From positions 90,468-154,467 of the forward strand of contig NZ_RCZE01000016.1 in the NCBI RefSeq assembly GCF_006438915.1: DNA of 64,000 nucleotides, given 5' to 3'. Both the position numbers and the translations under genes were made by a program. The notes below the pieces were generated by a model. The model had not been told where the DNA came from. It saw nothing but the letters and a program-made list of their open reading frames with translations, and ran no database searches. Below, piece after piece: positions 1 through 8,588 of this stretch. Origin of the DNA: Pseudomonas arsenicoxydans. GTDB lineage: Bacteria; Pseudomonadota; Gammaproteobacteria; Pseudomonadales; Pseudomonadaceae. Positions within the stretch are counted from its first letter, which is position 1, and each line of letters begins with the position of its first letter.

Positions 1-747
1 GGCGCCGGCTACACGCAACTGATTGCCGGTGGCGGCGATGGCACGTTGCGCGATATTGCCGAGGCCCTGGCGGCACACCCGAATCAGGCCAGCCTGGTCT
101 TGATGCCATTAGGTACCGCCAATGATTTTGCTCGCGCTGCTGGCATACCGCTAGCGCCAGCGCTGGCACTGGATCTACTGGAGACCGCGCCACACGCTAT
201 CGATCTGGGCGAAGTCGGGGGGCAGGTCTTTCTGAACATGGCCACGGGCGGTTTCGGCAGTCAGGTCACGGCCAATACGTCGGAAGACCTCAAAAAAGTC
301 CTCGGTGGCGCGGCGTATCTGTTTACCGGCTTATCACGCTTCAGCGAGTTGCATGCGGCTTATGGCGAATTGCAGGGGCCGGACTTTCATTGGCGCGGCG
401 AGCTATTGGCGCTCGGTATCGGCAATGGTCGGCAGGCGGGAGGTGGGCATGTGCTATGTCCGCAGGCGCTGGCTGACGATGGTCTGCTGGATATCAGTAT
501 TTTACCGGCGCCGCAGGAAGTGGTCGGTACCTTGAAAAACCTGCTGGCCGATGGCTTTGGCATCGACAACATGTTTGTGCGCGCTCGTTTGCCCTGGGTC
601 GAGATCAAGGTCTCGGAAGGTCTGCACATCAACCTTGATGGCGAACCTCTGGAGGGCGACAACTTGCGTTTTACGGCGCGTGCCGCGGCATTGCGCGTGC
701 ATTTGCCGGAAAACTCACCGCTTTTGAGTACATCGGCAGTCAGCTAA
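1..747 (+). CDS. yegS: Lipid kinase, YegS/diacylglycerol kinase family (5' end outside window)
   Basis: The reading frame is open from base 1 and ends at 747, so the N-terminus lies upstream of the window; 248 residues are visible. The nucleotide-binding motif GGGDGT is at residues 10-15 of the visible part, followed by the PLGTANDFAR motif typical of diacylglycerol/sphingosine-type kinases. The C-terminal beta-rich half contains INLDGEPL, the usual YegS-like substrate-domain signature. Family members phosphorylate membrane lipids such as phosphatidylglycerol or diacylglycerol with ATP on the cytosolic face; the exact lipid cannot be told here. Its stop codon overlaps by four bases that of the convergent response regulator. 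Confidence 0.85.
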   Translation, partial: GAGYTQLIAGGGDGTLRDIAEALAAHPNQASLVLMPLGTANDFARAAGIPLAPALALDLLETAPHAIDLGEVGGQVFLNMATGGFGSQVTANTSEDLKKVLGGAAYLFTGLSRFSELHAAYGELQGPDFHWRGELLALGIGNGRQAGGGHVLCPQALADDGLLDISILPAPQEVVGTLKNLLADGFGIDNMFVRARLPWVEIKVSEGLHINLDGEPLEGDNLRFTARAAALRVHLPENSPLLSTSAVS

Positions 748-1403
748 TCGTCCAGGCTGATGATTTGCTCGCGTACGGCAAACAGGACAAGGCCGGCGAC
801 ATCGTAGATCTGCAGGCGCTTCATGATCTGCGAGCGGTGGGTTTCAACGGTCTTGATACTGAGGCCCAGGCCATTGGCGATTTCCCGGGTGGATTTTCCG
901 CGAACAATCAGTCGCAGAATTTCCAGCTGCCGGGCCGTCAGGTTATGTGATTCGTGCGTTTCCGACTGCTGTTTCTGGTTCCGGATCAGCGCCTGATTGA
1001 TGACCGTGTGGGCGATGGCGGGGCTGAGGTAGCGTTCGTTGTTGCGCAGGGCATCCAGCGCATGTTCCAGCTCGGTGGCCGTGGTGTCCTTTAGTAAATA
1101 GCCATGAGCGCCGGACTCTAGTGCTTGCATGATGAGCGCGGGGTCGGTGTGCATCGACAGGATCAGCACCTTGCTTTGCGGGCGTACCCGCTTGAGACGC
1201 TGCAAGGCTTCAAGACCGCTGGTCTCCTTCATGGAGATGTCCAGCAGAACAATGTCAGGGGACAGTTTCTCGACCATTTCGAGCAGCTGCGAGCCGTCAT
1301 TGGCCTCGCCAACTACCGCATAGCCGGGGATATCCAGCACCAGGGCGCGTACGCCTGCCCTGATCAGCGAGTGGTCGTCCACCAGAAGTAAATTACAAGT
1401 CAA
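744..1403 (-). CDS. NarL/LuxR-family response regulator
   Basis: A 219-residue two-domain regulator. Residues 1-120 form a receiver domain with the acidic pair VDD at 8-10, the phosphoacceptor Asp55 in IVLLDIS and a conserved Lys in LLKDTT. Residues about 150-215 form a LuxR-type helix-turn-helix (LTARQLEILRLI, SIKTVETHRSQI). The start codon overlaps the end of the upstream histidine kinase gene by four bases, so the two are translationally coupled partners. Regulated genes cannot be inferred from position. Confidence 0.88.
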   Translation of the reverse strand: MTCNLLLVDDHSLIRAGVRALVLDIPGYAVVGEANDGSQLLEMVEKLSPDIVLLDISMKETSGLEALQRLKRVRPQSKVLILSMHTDPALIMQALESGAHGYLLKDTTATELEHALDALRNNERYLSPAIAHTVINQALIRNQKQQSETHESHNLTARQLEILRLIVRGKSTREIANGLGLSIKTVETHRSQIMKRLQIYDVAGLVLFAVREQIISLDD

Positions 1404-2293
1404 TGCAAAACCTTATTCGTACTGGCCCGTTCGAGCGCACGGGGCGCCCAGGGGAAGAGTGCTTCGATTTGAGTGCCTTTGCCGGGCTCGCTGGTCACGG
1501 CCAGGGTCCCGCCCAACTGATCGATCCGTTCTCGCATCCCGGCCATCCCACGCTGCCCCTCTCGACCGGGATCAACCGCGGGTGCGAAACCCTGGCCGTC
1601 GTCGCTGATCAATAGTGTCAGGCCTTGGGGCATGCGTTGCAGTCGCACCAGAAGATTTTTCGCTTCAGCGTGACGCAAAATATTGGTCACTGCTTCCTGG
1701 GTGATTCGAAAGGCTGCCACCGCCATTTCTTCCGGTATGCCGGTCAACCGTTGATGGCATTCCAGGCTCCAGTGCACCGCGGTGTTGGCCAGGGTCTTGA
1801 GCAGATGCGCACGCAGGCTGGCTTCCAGCCCGAGGCTCGCCAATTGCCTGGGGTTGAGGATGGCTGAGACGTCACGAACCTTGGTGAGGGTTTCTTCCAG
1901 AGTGTCGCAGAGCACCGAGCACTGGCCCTGCATTTCATCAGGCATCCGGCGCTTGAGCCATTCACTTTGCAGTTTTGCAGCGGTCAGCAACTGGCCAATA
2001 TCGTCGTGCAATTCTCTACTCAGGCGATGGCGTTCATTTTCCTGTACTTCCAACAGGCGGTCCGCCAGCTCTTGCGGTTCAAATTTTATCGACGTGCCCG
2101 AGACGGGAGGTTGCATCCAGACGCAGGCCCATACCGCGATATCAAGCACCAGCAAGCCCAGCCCAAGAGGCGTGGAGAGGCCGAAGACCAACAAGCTGCC
2201 AAGTGCCGAGCAGGTGCACAGCAATAGCGTGAGCCGTCGAGCGTTTTTCTGGGAAGGTGGCCATGAGGTGACTGACTTGAGGCTGGCGTACAT
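1400..2293 (-). CDS. NarX/DegS-type sensor histidine kinase
   Basis: About 297 residues from ATG 2293; a TTG at 2308 would add five residues but has no better ribosome site. A hydrophobic stretch at residues 20-60 looks like one or two membrane segments. A HisKA_3 dimerisation motif follows (RHRLSRELHDDIGQ, phosphoacceptor near His96), then an HATPase_c domain with EAVTNILRHA and SDDGQGF. There is no recognisable periplasmic sensor domain, so the stimulus is probably sensed through the membrane segments or a partner. It forms an operon with the overlapping NarL-type regulator. Confidence 0.85.
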   Translation of the reverse strand: MYASLKSVTSWPPSQKNARRLTLLLCTCSALGSLLVFGLSTPLGLGLLVLDIAVWACVWMQPPVSGTSIKFEPQELADRLLEVQENERHRLSRELHDDIGQLLTAAKLQSEWLKRRMPDEMQGQCSVLCDTLEETLTKVRDVSAILNPRQLASLGLEASLRAHLLKTLANTAVHWSLECHQRLTGIPEEMAVAAFRITQEAVTNILRHAEAKNLLVRLQRMPQGLTLLISDDGQGFAPAVDPGREGQRGMAGMRERIDQLGGTLAVTSEPGKGTQIEALFPWAPRALERASTNKVLH

Positions 2294-2709
2294 AGCGGAT
2301 GGAGCCAATGAATGTTCGCTGCGGGTAGACCGGCCATAGTGGCTGACGGGTCTCTGTTTGAAAATCTGTAGTGACTCGTCTTGAACAGAGTGCGCTCCAG
2401 TGTTGGAACTACAGCCCTTATCGGCCTGTTCACAGCTGAAGTCACTTTGCCATTAATTGGCGTCAACTAATGGTCGGCATAATACCACTTAAGATACCGT
2501 TGGTCGCGTTTGGTATATATGTCCATAGCGTCAGGAAATAACGCAGTGGACGATAGTTCCACTATGGAAAAGTTTTATGAAGGGGGAGTAACGATTAATA
2601 TCGAGTTGTCGCGGACAGGTATGAAATATTCAATCGCGACATGATCCCACTCATTTTTAGAGCGGCTCCATGGCAATAAGAATACGCACTGCGTAGTTGT
2701 CTGACTAAT
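2294..2709. other. Intergenic region without a convincing gene
   Basis: About 416 bases between the Hpt-like gene and the histidine kinase gene. It is AT-richer than the flanking genes and holds small inverted repeats, for example a GTGGA/TCCAC stem near 2546-2562. Only very short reading frames occur, such as 26 codons from about 2563, without coding support. It presumably contains the leftward promoter of the two-component pair, but I could not identify -35/-10 elements with confidence. Confidence 0.4.
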
Positions 2710-3180
2710 TCAAGCCTGCCGTTCCGAATAGGAAACGAGCGTAAACGGTTTGGAGTTGGCCGGTAATTGAAAATGACTCTGACCGACCTGGACCGCAAAG
2801 GCTTCAAGCAGGGAAGTCTGTTCGCTGTCATCCAGGCTGAGCTGACCGGTGGTCTGATCGATGAGTTCGAGTTGCCAGGCCATTAACGTAAAGCAATCCT
2901 TCAGCGCGCCCAAGGCTTGCTGGTGCAGGTCAATGTGGGTGTGGGCGTGGTTCAGCAAACCGTGAATATGCAGGGAAAATTCCGACACGGCTTCCAGCGC
3001 CAGGGCATCGGCCCGGCTCGCCAGTTTGAGCAGGCTGCTGAGCATGCAATCGATTGCGTCCTTGTCATTGCTGATCAATTGCAGGTGGCTCAGGCACTCC
3101 TCCGATTTGGCCAGGAGGGTTTCCGCCTCGACAAGAAACTCTGGTAAACGCTGAGCCCACTGCTTGGGTTTGTTCGGCAT
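2710..3180 (-). CDS. Small Hpt-like helical protein, probably lacking the phospho-histidine
   Basis: 156 residues, starting at ATG 3180 behind a GGAG ribosome site; an upstream start at 3192 is less likely. The protein is mostly alpha-helical. The segment around residues 45-75 (SSLLKLASRADALALEAVSEF) resembles the helix of Hpt/CheA P1 domains that normally reads H-x-L-K-G, but Ser-Leu-Leu stands where the phosphoacceptor His is expected. It lies beside cheV in divergent orientation, which makes a role in chemotaxis or phosphorelay plausible but unproven. It may be a divergent Hpt, an inhibitor-type Hpt, or an unrelated four-helix protein. Confidence 0.55.
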   Translation of the reverse strand: MPNKPKQWAQRLPEFLVEAETLLAKSEECLSHLQLISNDKDAIDCMLSSLLKLASRADALALEAVSEFSLHIHGLLNHAHTHIDLHQQALGALKDCFTLMAWQLELIDQTTGQLSLDDSEQTSLLEAFAVQVGQSHFQLPANSKPFTLVSYSERQA

Positions 3181-3572
3181 GCTTATCTCCACAACGTCAT
3201 GTCAAATGAGGGGATGTCGCGTATGTCGATCAGGACGTCCAACGTCCCGACGCTGCCATGCCGGCATGAGATCGCGCCCCTGCAGGCCTGATGGAAGGCT
3301 TGGGAACTCGAGAGGGTGGAAAGCCACTTACCTGCGATCGCACACAAAAGCCTGACTCCGTTCATGCAATGAGAATGGCGTCACATTAATGGCTATTGGA
3401 TATTGCGAATATCAGGTTGGGCCTGATTGTTACTAAGGGAATCCCTTACGCGGGGGAACCTATCGTGCAAACCGTGGTCGCGCGGCAGGGAGTGAAGCAG
3501 ATGAATCGCAGATGCAGTAAACCATGATGTTAATGTGACATCAATGCTCGATCGTGGCATTTTGTCTCAGGG

Positions 3573-3599
3573 TCAAGATCTGGCGATAAAGGCCGATAA
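3573..3599 (+). promoter_or_regulatory. FliA (sigma-28) promoter of cheV
   Basis: TCAAG at 3573-3577, 14 bases, then a perfect GCCGATAA at 3592-3599. This matches the flagellar sigma-28 consensus (TAAAG/TCAAG, 14-15 bases, GCCGATAA) and lies 43 bases before the cheV start codon. It is the only recognisable element in the 462-base gap 3181-3642. Confidence 0.8.
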
Positions 3600-3642
3600 C
3601 CCTCTTTAAGTGAATTAATCAGAACAAGCCCAGGAGTCATTG

Positions 3643-4578
3643 ATGGCCGGCATTCTCGACACGGTAGACCAACGCACGCAACTGGTGGGTGAGAATCGCC
3701 TGGAAATTCTCATGTTTCGCCTGGCCGGCCGGCAATTGTTCGCAATCAACGTCTTTAAAGTGCAGGAAGTGCTGCAACTGCCCAAGCTGACCCTGATGCC
3801 CCAGCGGCATCCATTCGTCTGCGGCGTGGTCAATCTGCGCGGCCAGACGCTGCCCGTGATTGACCTCTCCCAGGCCATCGGCATGCGTCCGCTGATCCCG
3901 AGCCCGACCAGCACGATCATCGTTACTGAGTACAACCGTTCGGTGCAGGCGTTCCTGGTCGGCGGCGTGGACCGCATCGTCAATATGAACTGGGAAGCCA
4001 TTCTGCCGCCGCCGACCAGCGCCGGTCGCCAGCATTACCTCACGGCGATCAGCAAAGTCGATGACCAGTTGGTGGAAATCATCGACGTCGAGAAAGTGCT
4101 GGCCGAAATCGTGCCGTACAACGCCAAGGTCTCGCGCGAAAAACTCGACGATCCAGTACTGGAACGCGCCCGTGGCCGTGAAGTGCTGTTGGTGGATGAC
4201 TCCAATGTCGCGCTGTCGCAATTGCGCGACACCCTGGGTCAATTGGGTGTGAAAATGCACATTGCCAGCGATGGTCTCAAGGCGCTGAACATGCTCAAGG
4301 CCTGGGCGGATACGGGCGTGTCCATGACCGATAAACTGTTGATGGTGTTCACCGACGCCGAAATGCCGGAAATGGACGGCTACCGCCTGACCACCGAAAT
4401 CCGTAATGACCCACGCCTGCGTGGCCTTTATGTGGTCCTGCACACCTCCCTGTCGGGCAGCTTCAACGACTCGATGGTGAAGAAAGTCGGCTGCGACAAC
4501 TTCCTCTCCAAATTCCAGCCGGACAAACTCGTCGACGTGGTGCGCCAGCGCCTGATGCTCGACGAAGTCCCGGCCTGA
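3643..4578 (+). CDS. cheV: Chemotaxis coupling protein CheV (CheW-receiver fusion)
   Basis: 311 residues from ATG 3643, with CAGGAG at 3631-3636 as ribosome site. The N-terminal CheW-like domain (about residues 15-165) includes NVFKVQEVLQLP and GVVNLRGQTLPVIDL, the surface that couples receptors to CheA. The C-terminal receiver domain (about 185-305) has LLVDDS, the phosphoacceptor Asp in FTDAEMPEMDGY and a late conserved Lys in FLSKFQPDK. CheV proteins link chemoreceptors to the CheA kinase, and receiver phosphorylation adapts signalling. A FliA promoter precedes it and a hairpin terminator follows, so it is a single-gene unit of the motility regulon. Confidence 0.92.
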   Translation: MAGILDTVDQRTQLVGENRLEILMFRLAGRQLFAINVFKVQEVLQLPKLTLMPQRHPFVCGVVNLRGQTLPVIDLSQAIGMRPLIPSPTSTIIVTEYNRSVQAFLVGGVDRIVNMNWEAILPPPTSAGRQHYLTAISKVDDQLVEIIDVEKVLAEIVPYNAKVSREKLDDPVLERARGREVLLVDDSNVALSQLRDTLGQLGVKMHIASDGLKALNMLKAWADTGVSMTDKLLMVFTDAEMPEMDGYRLTTEIRNDPRLRGLYVVLHTSLSGSFNDSMVKKVGCDNFLSKFQPDKLVDVVRQRLMLDEVPA

Positions 4579-4579
4579 T

Positions 4580-4605
4580 CAGGACCTGTGGGAGTGTCCT
4601 GTTTT
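4580..4605 (+). terminator. Rho-independent terminator after cheV
   Basis: Stem CAGGAC (4580-4585) pairs with GTCCTG (4596-4601) around a ten-base loop and is followed by TTTT. It begins two bases after the cheV stop codon. Confidence 0.65.
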
Positions 4606-4669
4606 CTGCCTTTGATTCGGTGACCAAGCTCGTATAGGGTGGCCTTTTTTGATCATCAGGGAGCTGGCC

Positions 4670-5476
4670 ATGTTGCGTCTGAGTGCGCTTTACCGTTATC
4701 CGTTGAAATCCGGCAAGGGCGAAACCTTGCAACAAGTCGGCCTCGACAAACTGGGGCTGGACGGTGATCGACGCTGGATGCTGGTAGATGAGGCCAGCGG
4801 ACGCTTCCTGACCCAGCGCGCAGTAGCGTCCATGAGCCAGTTGTCGGCATTGTGGAATGCCGAAGGTGGCTTGACCCTCAGCGCCCCGGGCCGCTCGCCG
4901 ATCGACATCGCCTTGCCCTCCAGCCACGCTGAACTGCGTGGCGTCACTATTTGGCGCGACACCTTGCGCGTGCCGGATGCGGGGGACGAGGCGGGTGCCT
5001 GGGTCAGTGAGTTCATTGGCAAGCCGACGCGTCTGGTGCAAGTTCCCCTTGATCGAGCGCGCATGACCGAGGCCGGTTACGGCAAGGACGATGATCAGGT
5101 GGCGTTCGCCGATGGTTATCCACTGTTACTGATCGGGCAGGCGTCCCTGGAAGATTTGTCGCAAAAGGTCGGACGTTCCTTGGAGATGATGCGTTTTCGA
5201 CCGAACCTGGTGATCGAGGGCAGCGAAGCCTATGCCGAAGACAGCTGGAAGCGTATTCGCATCGGTGATGTCGAGTTCCGGGTGGTCAAATCCTGCTCAC
5301 GCTGCATTCTGACTACCATCGATCCGCAAACCGGTGAGCGCAGCGGTGATCGGGAACCGCTGGCCACGTTGCAGAAGTACCGTGCCGAGGCCGACGGTGC
5401 GATGTTTGGACAGAATCTGGTCAACGACAGCAACGGTCGACTCGAAGTCGGAATGCCGGTGACGATTCTCGAATAA
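4670..5476 (+). CDS. MOSC-domain protein (YcbX/MOCOS-C type)
   Basis: 268 residues from ATG 4670, preceded by CAGGGAG; an upstream start at 4649 has no such site. The N-terminal beta-barrel begins LSALYRYPLKS, as in YcbX-type proteins, and the C-terminal MOSC domain contains RFRPNLVIEG and the conserved Cys region KSCSRCILTTIDP. Family members are molybdenum-cofactor or sulfur-carrier enzymes, for instance reducing N-hydroxylated compounds with a flavoprotein partner. Unlike E. coli YcbX there is no C-terminal [2Fe-2S] ferredoxin domain, so a separate electron donor would be needed. It stands alone between two terminators. Confidence 0.82.
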   Translation: MLRLSALYRYPLKSGKGETLQQVGLDKLGLDGDRRWMLVDEASGRFLTQRAVASMSQLSALWNAEGGLTLSAPGRSPIDIALPSSHAELRGVTIWRDTLRVPDAGDEAGAWVSEFIGKPTRLVQVPLDRARMTEAGYGKDDDQVAFADGYPLLLIGQASLEDLSQKVGRSLEMMRFRPNLVIEGSEAYAEDSWKRIRIGDVEFRVVKSCSRCILTTIDPQTGERSGDREPLATLQKYRAEADGAMFGQNLVNDSNGRLEVGMPVTILE

Positions 5477-5490
5477 AACCCCTTTGAATG

Positions 5491-5527
5491 AAAAATGCCC
5501 GTGTCCAAAGACACGGGCATTTTTTTA
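5491..5527. terminator. Bidirectional terminator between the MOSC gene and ppnP
   Basis: A perfect stem ATGCCCGTGTC (5495-5505) / GACACGGGCAT (5510-5520) is flanked by an A-run on the left and T6 on the right, so it can end transcription from both convergent genes. Confidence 0.9.
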
Positions 5528-5548
5528 TCGCGATGAAACCCCGGGGGT

Positions 5549-5833
5549 TTAGCCGCGGTATTCACACAGGTAAGCGGTGTCGACGGCCACTTTCAGCTGG
5601 AATTTGCTGTTGGCAGGCACGTTGAACTGGCTACCGGCGGCGAAGGTTTCCCAGTCGCTGCTGTCAGGCAGTTTGACCGTCAGGGCGCCGCTGACCACGT
5701 GCATGATTTCACGCTGGCTGGTACCGAATTCGTATTCGCCCGCAGCCATGACGCCGATGGTCGCAGGACCTTCAGCGGTGCCAAAGGCGATCGACTTGAC
5801 GGTGCCGTCGAAGTACTCGTTGACTTTAAACAT
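5549..5833 (-). CDS. ppnP: Pyrimidine/purine nucleoside phosphorylase PpnP
   Basis: 94 residues from ATG 5833; the longer frame from 5878 extends beyond the family length. It is a single small cupin (old name DUF1255) with the family signatures NEYFDGTVKSI, GEYEFGT and QFNVPANSKF. Known members split a broad range of nucleosides with phosphate into free base and ribose-1-phosphate in the cytosol. It is monocistronic and converges on the MOSC gene across a shared terminator. Confidence 0.9.
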   Translation of the reverse strand: MFKVNEYFDGTVKSIAFGTAEGPATIGVMAAGEYEFGTSQREIMHVVSGALTVKLPDSSDWETFAAGSQFNVPANSKFQLKVAVDTAYLCEYRG

Positions 5834-5902
5834 GGGCGATTCCTCGAAAAGGGCTAAAAAGGGCCGGCCAGTATGCACAAGGCCTCGAACGCCGTCACCT
5901 CT

Positions 5903-6445
5903 CTAGGTGGGGAGAGTCAGCGGTAATAAGCGAGCTGTATTGCGCGCATCTTCCAGTGCCCGGTGTTGCTGCCCGGTGAACTGCATGCCTGCCAGTTGCA
6001 GCGCGCCATTGAGCCCCAGCGGGCGCTCCAGGCGTCTAGCCTTGGCAAAGCGCTGCTTGAGGTTCATGTGCGGCACGCGGCTCAAGGCGCTGTCGAGTTG
6101 CAGGCGCTCCCATTCCTGAACCAACTGTTTGCGATCGTAGTCGCCCCAGCTCGCCCAGCCTTCCAGGCGTGAATGATGCTGGCCCAGCCAACGCTCGAAG
6201 GCCGGCCAGACCTCGGTCAGCAGTTGCGCGGAATCGATATTGCCTTGGGTGATATGAGTCAGCTCCCGGCAAAACGGTGTCAGCAGAGGCCGACGCAACG
6301 GCCGCACGAAACGCTGGAAGTGATCCAGTTCGCGACCTTTGCGGTCCACCAGGGTGGCACCGATTTCGATGATTTCCATTTCCGTTACTGGCCAGCCACC
6401 TTCATCGGTGGTGGCTTCCAGATCTATCACCAGCCAGTGAGGCAT
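5903..6445 (-). CDS. DEDDh 3'-5' exonuclease (Eri1/KapD-like)
   Basis: 180 residues from ATG 6445, with AGGAA seven bases upstream; the earlier start at 6493 lacks a ribosome site. Motif ExoI is WLVIDLEATT near the N-terminus (metal-binding Asp and Glu). The ExoIII-like HRALEDARNTARLL near the C-terminus gives the His and last Asp of the DEDDh set. The DLEAT form is typical of the Eri1/KapD-like group, which trims RNA 3' ends, rather than the DNA polymerase epsilon subunit. It lies just downstream of atuF on the same strand, 71 bases away, and could be read through from the atu operon, though a functional link is not obvious. Confidence 0.82.
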   Translation of the reverse strand: MPHWLVIDLEATTDEGGWPVTEMEIIEIGATLVDRKGRELDHFQRFVRPLRRPLLTPFCRELTHITQGNIDSAQLLTEVWPAFERWLGQHHSRLEGWASWGDYDRKQLVQEWERLQLDSALSRVPHMNLKQRFAKARRLERPLGLNGALQLAGMQFTGQQHRALEDARNTARLLPLTLPT

Positions 6446-6516
6446 CGCAGGTTTCCTGGTATCCGCGTCCTGATAGGGCTTGAGCGTAGCCAAACCCGGC
6501 GGATCCGCCTAGCGGC

Positions 6517-8478
6517 TTATTCGACCTCCAACAAAATCTGACGATTTTTGACCTGATCGCCGACCTGAACCTGCAAGCGTTTGAGCACGCCGTCGATGCC
6601 CGACTTGAGCGGATGCTCCATTTTCATGGCTTCGAGCACCACCAATAGCTGGCCTTTGCTGACGGTGCTGCCCTCACTGACCAGTACGTCGACGATGGCG
6701 CCGTCCATCGGTGCCTTGAGCGTGCCGGAACTGACGCTGGCCTGACTGCTGACCAACGCCTGGGTCCGATCCAGCAGTTTCAAACTGCCGGGGCGCGCGA
6801 ACAACCACAGGTACCCGGCCTCGAGACGATAGGCATGACGCTGGTGGATGCCGTCGATCTCCAGCATTGCCCAGCGCCCATCGCTACGGATGATCTTCAA
6901 GTTGAGCCGTTGCCCGGCGACGTGGATCTGAAACGCCTCGTCAGGCAAGGCGTTCAATTCCACCGGCCAATCCTGGTCATTCAGGCCGATGCGGTAGTGC
7001 AACGGCACGCTGGCATTATTGCGCCAGCCCGCCAGTGGTGCCGCGTGAGCCTGTGCCGACGCTTGATAGAACAGCGCAGCAGCGATGGCCAGTTCACAGG
7101 CGCTCGGGACGTGGGCCTGCAAGCACGGATCGTCAGCAAAGCAGGTCGGGATGAACCCGGTGCTGAACTCGCCGCTGATGAATTGCGGGTGTTGCAGCAG
7201 ACCGGCAAGCAGGCGCTGATTACTCTGTACACCCAGCAACACGCTGTCCTGCACCGCCCGCAGCAACTTGCGCCGGGCCTCTTCGCGGGTTGCGCCGTGG
7301 GCGATGATTTTGCCCAGCATCGGGTCGTAGAACGGACTGATGTCCTGGCCTTCAATCAGGCCATGATCAATCCGAACACCGTTCTGCAACGCAGGCTCCC
7401 ACGCCGTGACTTGACCGGTTTGCGGTAGAAAGTCGTGAGCGGGATCTTCGGCGTACAAACGCACTTCCATGGCATGCCCGTTGAGCTGAACCTGCTCCTG
7501 TCGCAATGGCAGCGGTTGTCCTTCGGCGACGAGCAGTTGCCAGGCCACCAGGTCCAACCCGGTGATCAGTTCGGTCACCGGGTGTTCCACTTGCAGCCGG
7601 GTGTTCATCTCCAGAAAGTAGAACTGCCCACGTGCATCCAGCAGAAATTCCACCGTGCCGGCGCCGACGTAATTCACCGCCCGGCCGGCCTTGAGCGCGG
7701 CCTCGCCCATGGCCTGACGCAACACGCTGGTCATCACCGGGCACGGCGCTTCTTCGATGACTTTTTGATGGCGGCGCTGGATCGAACAGTCGCGTTCGCC
7801 GAGGTAGATCAGGTTGCCGTGCTGATCGCCAAATAGCTGAATCTCGACGTGACGCGGGTCGATCAAGGCTTGTTCGAGGATCAGTTCGTCGCTGCCGAAA
7901 CCATGTTGCGCTTCGGAGCGTGCGGTGCGCAGTTGTTCCAGCAATTCGCTGGCATCCTGTACCAGGCGCATGCCACGTCCGCCCCCGCCCGCACTGGCCT
8001 TGATCATCAGTGGGTAACCGATGCGGTCGGCTTCGCGGGTCAGGGTAGCGTCGTCCTGTTCGGCGCCTTGATAACCTTTAACGCAGGGTACGCCCGCATC
8101 GATCATGGCGATTTTCGACAGGCGTTTGCTGCCCATCAGCTCAATGGCTTCGGGGCTGGGGCCGATGAAGGTAATGCCAGCGTCACGGCAGGCGAGGGCG
8201 AAGCCAGCGTTTTCCGAGAGGAAGCCGTAGCCGGGGTGGATCGCGTCGGCACCGGTGCGCCGGGCGGCGTCGATGATGGCCGGGATGTTCAGATAAGACT
8301 GCTGCACCGGGGCCGGGCCGATGTTGACGGCTTCGTCGGCCATTTGTACGTGCAGGGCATCGGCGTCGGCGTCGCTGAAGATGGCGACGGTGCGATAGCC
8401 CAGGGCCTGGGCGGTGCGCTGGATACGGCAGGCGATTTCAGCGCGGTTGGCGATCAGGATTTTTCTGAGTCCGGGCAT
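6517..8478 (-). CDS. atuF: Geranyl-CoA carboxylase, biotin-containing alpha subunit
   Basis: 653 residues in the order expected for an acyl-CoA carboxylase alpha chain: N-terminal biotin-carboxylase fold (ILIANRAEIACRI), ATP-grasp loop ASAGGGGRGMR near residue 164, carboxylase signature around FLEMNTRLQVEHPVTE, and a C-terminal biotinyl domain with EAMKMEHP (biotinylated Lys near 618). Context in an atuA-F operon points to geranyl-CoA rather than methylcrotonyl-CoA as substrate, forming isohexenylglutaconyl-CoA together with AtuC. Last gene of the recognised operon. A REPIN separates it from atuE. The sequence alone cannot fully exclude LiuD-like activity. Confidence 0.88.
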   Translation of the reverse strand: MPGLRKILIANRAEIACRIQRTAQALGYRTVAIFSDADADALHVQMADEAVNIGPAPVQQSYLNIPAIIDAARRTGADAIHPGYGFLSENAGFALACRDAGITFIGPSPEAIELMGSKRLSKIAMIDAGVPCVKGYQGAEQDDATLTREADRIGYPLMIKASAGGGGRGMRLVQDASELLEQLRTARSEAQHGFGSDELILEQALIDPRHVEIQLFGDQHGNLIYLGERDCSIQRRHQKVIEEAPCPVMTSVLRQAMGEAALKAGRAVNYVGAGTVEFLLDARGQFYFLEMNTRLQVEHPVTELITGLDLVAWQLLVAEGQPLPLRQEQVQLNGHAMEVRLYAEDPAHDFLPQTGQVTAWEPALQNGVRIDHGLIEGQDISPFYDPMLGKIIAHGATREEARRKLLRAVQDSVLLGVQSNQRLLAGLLQHPQFISGEFSTGFIPTCFADDPCLQAHVPSACELAIAAALFYQASAQAHAAPLAGWRNNASVPLHYRIGLNDQDWPVELNALPDEAFQIHVAGQRLNLKIIRSDGRWAMLEIDGIHQRHAYRLEAGYLWLFARPGSLKLLDRTQALVSSQASVSSGTLKAPMDGAIVDVLVSEGSTVSKGQLLVVLEAMKMEHPLKSGIDGVLKRLQVQVGDQVKNRQILLEVE

Positions 8479-8519
8479 GCGAGGCTTCCCTTAGAGTTTG
8501 CGGTGGATGTGATGGCCTC

Positions 8520-8584
8520 TTCGCGAGCAAGCCCGCTCCCACATTTGAAATGCGTTCGAATGTGGGAGCGGGCTTGCTCGCGAA
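8520..8584. repeat. REPIN (inverted REP pair) between atuE and atuF
   Basis: Left arm TTCGCGAGCAAGCCCGCTCC and its inverted copy flank a short spacer; the element ends at CGAA 8584. It sits four bases after the atuE stop, inside the operon, where it could stabilise or attenuate the transcript. The same element recurs six more times in the window. Confidence 0.9.
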
Positions 8585-8588
8585 GCTT

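Noticed and set aside
2563..2643. 26-codon frame in the 2294-2709 gap
   Set aside because: Too short, no family resemblance, only a weak upstream ribosome site.
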